From Hahnella lacustris (GTDB lineage Bacteria; Pseudomonadota; Gammaproteobacteria; Burkholderiales; Burkholderiaceae_A): a DNA stretch of 64,000 bases. Under the pieces are notes generated by a model. The model ran no database searches. It saw only the letters and a list, made by a program, of their open reading frames with translations, and was not told the origin of the DNA. Location of the stretch: the NCBI GenBank assembly GCA_965194655.1, contig OZ239148.1, positions 2,108,001 to 2,172,000 on the forward strand. Reading direction: 5' to 3'. This document shows, piece after piece, positions 58,459 through 64,000 of this stretch; position 1 is the stretch's first letter, and each line of letters opens with the position of its first letter. The position numbers and the translations under genes are program-made.

Positions 58459-58534
58459 CTGACTCTGCAATGGGCTCGAAGTCGAGGTTTGGGCCCATGG
58501 CAGAGTCAGCCCCAGCCGGATATCCGGCGGGGCT
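58459..58534 (-). promoter_or_regulatory. two adjacent hairpins in the rplL-rpoB gap
   Basis: First in the transcript: AGCCCC, a perfect 14-base palindrome (GCCGGATATCCGGC), then GGGGCT with one bulged base (58534-58508). Second: a 17-bp stem with a single mismatch (58509-58493 with 58475-58459), loop 17 bases. The two share bases 58508-58509. No T-tract. E. coli has its attenuator and RNase III site in this same gap. Confidence 0.65.
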
Positions 58535-58550
58535 AAACCAACAACTTGAC

Positions 58551-58934
58551 TTACTTGAGCTCGACCTTGGCACCGGCCTCTTCGAGCTGCTTCTTCAGGG
58601 CCTCTGCGTCGGCCTTGGAGATGCCTTCTTTGACAGGCTTGGGTGCGCCATCCACGAGGTCCTTGGCTTCTTTCAAGCCCAGGCCAGTGGCTGCGCGAAC
58701 GACCTTAATGACTTCAACCTTCTTGTCGCCAGCTGCGGCCAGGACAACGGTGAACTCGGTCTTCTCTTCAGCGGCTGCTGCACCGCCGCCAGCGGCGGGT
58801 GCGGCGGCAACGGCCACCGTTGCTGCAGCTGCGGACACACCAAACTTCTCTTCCATCATCTTGATCAGCTCGGAGAGCTCGAGAACGCTCATTGCGCCAA
58901 CTGCTTCCAAGATGTCTTCTTTGCTCATTGCCAT
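58551..58934 (-). CDS. rplL: 50S ribosomal protein L7/L12
   Basis: 127 residues. Stalk protein that recruits translation GTPases. The N-terminal dimerisation helix has ILEAVGAMSVLELSELIKMM, followed by an Ala/Gly-rich hinge (about 36-56) and a C-terminal domain with GDKKVEVIKVVRAATGLGLK and EAKDLVDGAPKPVKEG. 41 bases after rplJ. Confidence 0.98.
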   Translation of the reverse strand: MAMSKEDILEAVGAMSVLELSELIKMMEEKFGVSAAAATVAVAAAPAAGGGAAAAEEKTEFTVVLAAAGDKKVEVIKVVRAATGLGLKEAKDLVDGAPKPVKEGISKADAEALKKQLEEAGAKVELK

Positions 58935-58975
58935 GTGAAAAACTCCGAATAAATTAAAACGTTAGACAGACGTGG

Positions 58976-59506
58976 TTAGGCTGCAGCCTGTTCGCGCTGA
59001 TCCTTGAGCGCTGCGACCGTGCGAACAAACTTCGACGGAACAGCATTGAGGGTCTGCACAAACGTGGTTGCGGGAGCCTGCATCGTGCCAAGCAGCTTGG
59101 CCAACAATTCGTCGCGCGAGGGCAATGAGGCCAAGGCCTTCACACCATTCGCATCGAGCAGAGAGTTGGGCAAAGCGCCGCCCTTGATCACCAGTTGCTC
59201 GTTGCCCTTCGCAAAATCAGCCAAGACTTTTGCAGGTGCAACGGGATCTGAGGAAATGCCATAGATGAGCGGACCGACCAGCTGGTCGGAGAGCTTCTCA
59301 AATGGCGAGCCCGCAACGGCACGTCGAACCAGCGTGTTCTTGAGAACACGGAGGTAGACGCCCGACTGACGGGCCTGACGGCGGAGCTCGGTGATGCGGC
59401 CAACCGTAAGACCACGGTACTCTGCGATCACGATCGACTGAGCCTGGCCAACCTGTGCCAGAACATCATCGATAATGACTGCTTTTGCTTCGCGGTTAAG
59501 TGCCAC
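58976..59506 (-). CDS. rplJ: 50S ribosomal protein L10
   Basis: 176 residues. uL10, base of the stalk; in E. coli the L10-L12 complex represses this operon. MALNREAKAVIIDDVLAQVG, AEYRGLTVGRITELRRQAR and RVLKNTLVRRAV. The start is GTG at 59506 with AGGAG about six bases upstream. The 216-base leader upstream is structured. Confidence 0.98.
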   Translation of the reverse strand: MALNREAKAVIIDDVLAQVGQAQSIVIAEYRGLTVGRITELRRQARQSGVYLRVLKNTLVRRAVAGSPFEKLSDQLVGPLIYGISSDPVAPAKVLADFAKGNEQLVIKGGALPNSLLDANGVKALASLPSRDELLAKLLGTMQAPATTFVQTLNAVPSKFVRTVAALKDQREQAAA

Positions 59507-59722
59507 AGTGGACTCCTACTGTTTCCCGCCCTGCCGAGGCAGTTTGGGGGTGGTTAAAACCGGCGACCGTCGAACGCATCAATGAACCGAGGTTCTGCTG
59601 TGTTCTTCGGGACCGCCATCTACGCTGGGACCGGCTGACTGCCCGGAATTAAGTCGAAACCCCAACGGTCTTTGACAACCTGCTGGCCACGGCACAAGGC
59701 CCCAGCCAGCAGCCCAAAGTTC
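59507..59722 (-). promoter_or_regulatory. L10 leader region (rplA-rplJ gap)
   Basis: A 216-base non-coding stretch directly before rplJ, the position of the L10(L12)4 repressor site in other bacteria. The visible stem is CTGCTGGC/GCCAGCAG (59712-59705 with 59687-59680). A TTGTCA follows it and might be a -35 box, but no good -10 was found at the right distance. Confidence 0.6.
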
Positions 59723-60433
59723 TTAATTGGCCTGCTGAGACTGCACCAGAGACTGCGTCTCCACGCGTATGCCTGGCCCCATGGTCGTCGAGATGGCGAC
59801 CTTGCGCAGGTAGACGCCCTTGGAGGAGGATGGCTTGGCACGCTGCAGGGCTTCGATCAGCGCGAGGAGGTTGGACTTCAGCGCGGCAGGCTCGAAAGAG
59901 GCCTGGCCGATGGTGCAATGAATGATGCCGGCCTTGTCGGTTCGGTACTGAATTTGACCTGCCTTCGCGTTCTTCACAGCGGTGGCCACATCGGGGGTGA
60001 CCGTTCCGACCTTCGGGTTGGGCATCAATCCGCGAGGGCCCAGGATTTGGCCGAGCTGCCCGACCAGACGCATGGCATCAGGAGATGCGATGACCACGTC
60101 AAAATCCATCTGTCCTGCCTTGATGCTGGCTGCGAGGTCATCCATACCCACGATCTCCGCACCGGCTGCTTTGGCCTGATCGGCCTTCTCGCCTTGCGCG
60201 AAAACGGCAACACGAGCGGTCTTGCCGGTTCCGGCTGGCAACACAATCGAGCCCCGAACGATCTGGTCAGATTTCTTGGCGTCCACGCCAAGCTGAACGG
60301 CGACATCCACCGACTCGGTGAACTTTGCAGTGGCGCATTCTTTGGCGAGGGCAATGGCCTCATCGGCCGTGTAGACGCGAGCGCGATCCACTTTGGATCG
60401 AACGGCGAGGCTGCGCTTAGAAACGTTTGCCAT
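59723..60433 (-). CDS. rplA: 50S ribosomal protein L1
   Basis: 236 residues. uL1 of the L1 stalk, tRNA exit. AVQLGVDAKKSDQIVRGSIV, LGPRGLMPNPKVGTVTPDVA and IGQASFEPAALKSNLLAL. Normal length. Two bases downstream of rplK. Confidence 0.98.
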   Translation of the reverse strand: MANVSKRSLAVRSKVDRARVYTADEAIALAKECATAKFTESVDVAVQLGVDAKKSDQIVRGSIVLPAGTGKTARVAVFAQGEKADQAKAAGAEIVGMDDLAASIKAGQMDFDVVIASPDAMRLVGQLGQILGPRGLMPNPKVGTVTPDVATAVKNAKAGQIQYRTDKAGIIHCTIGQASFEPAALKSNLLALIEALQRAKPSSSKGVYLRKVAISTTMGPGIRVETQSLVQSQQAN

Positions 60434-60435
60434 GA

Positions 60436-60867
60436 TTAGAGTCCCTCCACGGTGATGCCCATGCTACGGGCGCTGCCTGCGATGGTCCGAACGGCAGCCT
60501 CGAGGTCGGCTGCGGTCAAGTCGGGTTGTTTGGTCTTAGCGATTTCCTCGCACTGAGCACGCGTGATGACCCCAACTTTGTCGGTGTGTGGCTTGGAAGA
60601 CCCTTTGTCGATCTTGGCAGCCTTCTTGATGAGGATTGACGCAGGAGGCGTCTTCATCACGAAGGTGAAGGTCTTGTCTGCGAAAGCAGTGATGACGCAA
60701 GGAATCGGTAGGCCCGGCTCCATGCCTTGGGTCTGCGCGTTAAACGCCTTACAGAACTCCATGATGTTGAGGCCACGTTGGCCCAACGCGGGACCAATCG
60801 GGGGCGAGGGGTTGGCCTTGCCGGCCGGCACCTGCAGCTTGATGTAACCGATAATCTTCTTTGCCAT
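60436..60867 (-). CDS. rplK: 50S ribosomal protein L11
   Basis: 143 residues. uL11 of the GTPase-associated centre. IKLQVPAGKANPSPPIGPAL, GQRGLNIMEFCKAFNAQT and the C-terminal RNA-binding domain ending ARSMGITVEGL. Normal length. The 97-base gap from nusG holds only short GC-rich stems. Confidence 0.98.
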   Translation of the reverse strand: MAKKIIGYIKLQVPAGKANPSPPIGPALGQRGLNIMEFCKAFNAQTQGMEPGLPIPCVITAFADKTFTFVMKTPPASILIKKAAKIDKGSSKPHTDKVGVITRAQCEEIAKTKQPDLTAADLEAAVRTIAGSARSMGITVEGL

Positions 60868-60964
60868 GATGGCTCCTTCGTGAGTTCAACCGCAGCCCCT
60901 TAGAGGCCGCTCCTCTTGCACCAGGCCAGACTGCAGCCTGAGTGCCCCTAAACGGTCAGATCAA

Positions 60965-61498
60965 TCAGAGTTTCTCAACCTGACCGAATTCCAGCTCCAC
61001 GGGTGTTGAGCGACCGAAAATGGTCACCGACACCCGCAGACGATTCTTGTCGTAATTCACCTCTTCCACATTGCCGTTGAAGTCTGTGAACGGGCCTTCC
61101 TTGACACGGACCACCTCACCCACTTCAAACAGCACTTTGGGACGGGGCTTTTCAACCCCCTCTTGCATCTGGGCCATGATCTTGTCGACCTCGGCCTGTG
61201 AGATGGGAGTCGGCTTGCTCGCCGTTCCTCCGACAAACCCTGTGACCTTGTTGGTGTTCTTGACCAGGTGCCAGGTCTGCTCGTTCATCTCCATCTCGAC
61301 AAGGACATATCCTGGGAAGAAGCGTCGCTCAGAGAGCGCCTTCTGCCCACCCCTGACCTCAATGACCTCCTCAGTGGGCACCAGAATCTGACCGAACTGC
61401 TCCTGCATGCCAGCCCGATCGATGCGTTCCTGAATGGCGCGCGAGACGCTTTTTTCCATGCCAGAAAAGGCATGCACGACATACCAACGTTTCGTCAT
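60965..61498 (-). CDS. nusG: transcription termination/antitermination protein NusG
   Basis: 177 residues. Links RNA polymerase to Rho or to ribosomal S10. The NGN domain opens MTKRWYVVHAFSGMEKSVSR and contains FFPGYVLVEMEMN; the C-terminal KOW domain has VGEVVRVKEGPFTDFNGNVE. The ATG at 61498 overlaps the secE stop (TAATG); an upstream extension is rejected. Confidence 0.98.
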   Translation of the reverse strand: MTKRWYVVHAFSGMEKSVSRAIQERIDRAGMQEQFGQILVPTEEVIEVRGGQKALSERRFFPGYVLVEMEMNEQTWHLVKNTNKVTGFVGGTASKPTPISQAEVDKIMAQMQEGVEKPRPKVLFEVGEVVRVKEGPFTDFNGNVEEVNYDKNRLRVSVTIFGRSTPVELEFGQVEKL

Positions 61499-61878
61499 TA
61501 ACGCTTCCATCCCAGCAAGAGGTCGTACAGCACCCATTCAAGCGATTTATCAGTGAGCCAGAGAAAAATGGCCATCACCAACACAAATACGAAAACAACA
61601 CCGGTCATCTGGCCCGTTTCTTTGCGCGAGGGCCAATGCACTCGCTTGGCTTCAGCCTGCGACTCCTTCGCAAAGCCAATGAACTGGCGGCCCGAAGGGC
61701 TCACCAACCCCAATGCCACCGAGAGCGCCAGCCCGACGAGCAAGAGCCCGAGACCGAGGAGGGCCTGCTGCTCACCCGCCCAATGAAAACCCACCACTCC
61801 AGCTAAAAAAGCCAGAACGGACGCCACCAGCAAGAGGCGGTTTTTCCATGGCGAAACATCTTGTACGTCAGTGACCAT
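61498..61878 (-). CDS. secE: preprotein translocase subunit SecE
   Basis: 126 residues. Clamp of the SecYEG channel. Three transmembrane segments (about 14-32, 38-58, 93-113); the conserved amphipathic region EAKRVHWPSRKETGQ precedes the essential last segment. The three-segment form is typical of proteobacteria. 53 bases after tRNA-Trp. Confidence 0.97.
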   Translation of the reverse strand: MVTDVQDVSPWKNRLLLVASVLAFLAGVVGFHWAGEQQALLGLGLLLVGLALSVALGLVSPSGRQFIGFAKESQAEAKRVHWPSRKETGQMTGVVFVFVLVMAIFLWLTDKSLEWVLYDLLLGWKR

Positions 61879-61931
61879 CAGGTGGCTTTCAAGGCTTCAT
61901 TGAAAACAGGCGCGGCGCCCGAAGGCGCCGG

Positions 61932-62007
61932 TGGCAGGGGCAGAGGGAATCGAACCCCCAACCTTCGGTTTTGGAGACCGACGCTCTGCCAGTTGAGCTA
62001 TACCCCT
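61932..62007 (-). tRNA. tRNA-Trp (CCA)
   Basis: 76 bases including encoded CCA. Acceptor AGGGGTA, anticodon loop with CCA, TTCGATT T-loop. Located between tuf copy 2 and secE. Confidence 0.97.
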
Positions 62008-62035
62008 TTGCGCCTTAATCGTTGCGTCCGGCTGC

Positions 62036-63226
62036 TTACTCGATAACTTTTGCGACGACGCCTGCGCCGACGGTACGGCCACCCTCACGGATCGCAAAGC
62101 GCAATCCCTGCTCCATCGCAATCGGAGCAATCAAGGTCACCACCATCTTCACATTGTCTCCAGGCATCACCATCTCAGTACCCGAGGGCAGCTCAACCGA
62201 TCCCGTCACATCCGTCGTACGGAAATAAAACTGAGGACGGTAGTTGTTAAAGAACGGCGTGTGACGTCCACCCTCATCCTTCGACAACACATACACCTCA
62301 CACTCAAACTTCGTGTGCGGCTTGATCGATCCAGGCTTAGCCAACACCTGCCCACGCTCAACCTCTTCACGCTTGGTTCCACGCAGCAACACACCCACGT
62401 TGTCACCCGCCTGACCCTGGTCCAGCAGCTTACGGAACATCTCCACACCCGTACACGTCGTCTTCACCGTGTCACGAATGCCCACAATCTCAATCTCTTC
62501 CCCAACCTTCACCACGCCACGCTCCACACGGCCAGTCACCACCGTGCCACGGCCAGAAATCGAGAACACATCCTCAATCGGCATCAGGAACGCACCATCA
62601 ATCGCACGCTCAGGCGTGGGAATATAAGAGTCCAGCGCATCGGCCAACGCCATGATCGCGCCCTCTCCCAGCTCTCCCTTATCACCCTCGAGCGCCAGCT
62701 TCGCTGAACCCTTCACAATCGGCGTGTCATCACCAGGGAAGTCATACTTGGAGAGCAGCTCACGAACCTCCATCTCCACCAGCTCAAGCAACTCAGCGTC
62801 ATCCACCATGTCGCACTTGTTCAAAAACACAATGATGTACGGCACACCCACCTGACGCGCCAACAAAATATGCTCTCGCGTCTGGGGCATCGGGCCGTCC
62901 GCAGCCGAACACACCAGAATCGCTCCATCCATCTGCGCCGCACCCGTAATCATGTTCTTCACATAGTCCGCGTGTCCCGGGCAGTCCACGTGCGCATAGT
63001 GACGCGTAGCCGTCTCATACTCCACGTGCGCCGTGTTAATCGTAATCCCGCGCGCCTTCTCCTCAGGTGCCGCATCAATCTGGTCATAGCCCTTGGCCTC
63101 ACCACCAAACTTCGTCGACAACACCGTCGTGATCGCCGCAGTCAGCGTCGTCTTACCATGGTCCACGTGACCAATCGTCCCTACGTTCACATGCGGCTTG
63201 GTCCGCTCAAACTTGCCCTTGGCCAT
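62036..63226 (-). CDS. tufB: elongation factor Tu (copy 2)
   Basis: 396 residues, identical in sequence to the copy at 45593-46783, with the same G1 GHVDHGKT, G3 DCPGHADYV and G4 NKCD motifs. DNA identity spans the coding region and stops sharply at both ends, a sign of gene conversion. It lies in the tRNA-Tyr-Gly-Thr - tuf - tRNA-Trp - secE transcript typical of proteobacteria. Confidence 0.99.
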   Translation of the reverse strand: MAKGKFERTKPHVNVGTIGHVDHGKTTLTAAITTVLSTKFGGEAKGYDQIDAAPEEKARGITINTAHVEYETATRHYAHVDCPGHADYVKNMITGAAQMDGAILVCSAADGPMPQTREHILLARQVGVPYIIVFLNKCDMVDDAELLELVEMEVRELLSKYDFPGDDTPIVKGSAKLALEGDKGELGEGAIMALADALDSYIPTPERAIDGAFLMPIEDVFSISGRGTVVTGRVERGVVKVGEEIEIVGIRDTVKTTCTGVEMFRKLLDQGQAGDNVGVLLRGTKREEVERGQVLAKPGSIKPHTKFECEVYVLSKDEGGRHTPFFNNYRPQFYFRTTDVTGSVELPSGTEMVMPGDNVKMVVTLIAPIAMEQGLRFAIREGGRTVGAGVVAKVIE

Positions 63227-63275
63227 TGCTGACTCCTAGTTCCGTAACGATTTAAACCAACTCAGTTAAATGAAA

Positions 63276-63350
<75 letters not shown>

Positions 63351-63370
63351 ACTGCCAAAACCAGCACTAC

Positions 63371-63444
63371 TGGAGCGGGTGAAGGGAATCGAACCCTCGT
63401 CGTAAGCTTGGAAGGCTTCTGCTCTACCATTGAGCTACACCCGC
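63371..63444 (-). tRNA. tRNA-Gly (TCC)
   Basis: 74 bases with encoded CCA. Acceptor GCGGGTG, anticodon loop CTTCCAA, T-loop TTCGATT. 20 bases before tRNA-Thr. Confidence 0.97.
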
Positions 63445-63473
63445 GTCATTCTTTTCCACACCCGAATTCTTTG

Positions 63474-63559
63474 TGGTGGAGGAGGTTGGATTCGAACCAA
63501 CGTAGGCGTACGCCAACAGATTTACAGTCTGCCCCCTTTAGCCACTCGGGCACCCCTCC
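63474..63559 (-). tRNA. tRNA-Tyr (GTA)
   Basis: 86 bases with encoded CCA and the long variable arm of bacterial tRNA-Tyr. Acceptor GGAGGGG, anticodon GTA in CTGTAAA, T-loop TTCGAAT. First gene of the tRNA-tuf transcript. Confidence 0.97.
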
Positions 63560-63573
63560 ACGACGAACCCATA

Positions 63574-63602
63574 ACTATCCGTCTTTCGGAGGATGCTGTC
63601 AA
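63574..63602 (-). promoter_or_regulatory. sigma-70-type promoter of the tRNA-tuf operon
   Basis: TTGACA (63602-63597), 17 bases, then GATAGT (63579-63574; four of six), ending 15 bases before tRNA-Tyr and starting just after the DUF3108 gene stop. Confidence 0.75.
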
Positions 63603-63619
63603 CTTGCGCCTTCAATTGC

Positions 63620-64000
63620 TCAACCGATGGGGTTTCGAATCGCAATAAAATCGAGCACCCGCCCCCCCGGCTCTCGGTATTGGATGCGAACTGGATAGAA
63701 ACGATCAGCGGGGTCGAGCCAGATCTCAATTCGTCCTTGGCGCCTGAACTCAAAGGGGTCACTGCTGACTTTAATGGCACTGACCAGGATGCCCCCCGGA
63801 AGGACCAGTTCCTCCGGATCGCCAACCGTGAACGCCAAGGGCTTGATCTCACGATGGGTTGCCATGGGCAGAACGTGTCGCTGACCGGCGCCAAACTGCT
63901 CAGGGCGAGTCTGGGCAATGAAGGCGAGCTGAAACACCACGCTGAGTCGGTCTTGAAGGCCGGCTGGAAGGTAGATCCAGGGCGCGTCGGGGGTGAGCTG
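63620..64000 (-). CDS. DUF3108 domain protein, 5' part outside window
   Basis: The last 126 residues of a gene open to the right edge. AGLQDRLSVVFQLAFIAQ, LPMATHREIKPLAFTVGD and IWLDPADRFYPVRIQYREPG match the C-terminal half of DUF3108 proteins, probably envelope proteins of unknown function in betaproteobacteria. The start cannot be seen. It is upstream of and in the same direction as the tRNA-tuf operon. Confidence 0.75.
   Translation of the reverse strand, partial: QLTPDAPWIYLPAGLQDRLSVVFQLAFIAQTRPEQFGAGQRHVLPMATHREIKPLAFTVGDPEELVLPGGILVSAIKVSSDPFEFRRQGRIEIWLDPADRFYPVRIQYREPGGRVLDFIAIRNPIG

Overview
The window is a compact piece of a betaproteobacterial chromosome, most likely Burkholderiales. 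The evidence is the gene order (tRNA-Tyr/Gly/Thr - tuf - tRNA-Trp - secE-nusG - rplKAJL - rpoBC - rpsLG - fusA - tuf - S10/spc/alpha ribosomal genes, then hemB, engB, cytochrome c4, ResB/CcsB, MsrPQ, lysA, lptM, cyaY, PBP1a, aroKB, dgt, gltBD), the System II cytochrome c maturation genes, and a moderately GC-rich sequence with very little intergenic space. No species can be named from the sequence alone.

Layout. 1-9.6 kb: an open NudB-like/EEP reading frame running off the left edge, a small membrane protein, aspS, a DUF502 membrane protein, ssb, an MFS transporter, uvrA, a secreted histidine phosphatase and an OsmC protein. 9.5-19.4 kb: glutamate synthase (gltD, gltB), a degenerate transposase-like gene, dgt, aroB, aroK. 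19.4-31.2 kb: PBP1a, cyaY, lptM-lysA, a redox cluster (msrQ, msrP, ccsB, resB, cytochrome c4), then engB and hemB. 31.2-63.6 kb: one almost continuous leftward run of translation and transcription genes (rplQ back to secE), bracketed by two nearly identical tuf genes and four tRNAs. The right edge holds the C-terminal part of a DUF3108 protein.

The ribosomal block is the functional core: about 30 ribosomal proteins, three RNA polymerase subunits (rpoA, rpoB, rpoC), EF-Tu twice, EF-G, IF-1, SecY, SecE and NusG. Its few gaps carry structured leaders and promoter-like signals at the places where E. coli regulates these operons (L10 leader, rplL-rpoB gap, rpsL-rpsG gap, spc promoter).

There is no phage, CRISPR array, intact insertion sequence or obvious defence system. 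The most interesting points are the NudB-EEP fusion frame, a transposase-like protein with lost HUH histidines beside gltB, the absence of the type IV pilus genes that usually separate PBP1a from aroK, an intrinsic terminator for the opposite strand inside the engB coding tail, and several paired-hairpin leaders in the ribosomal operons.
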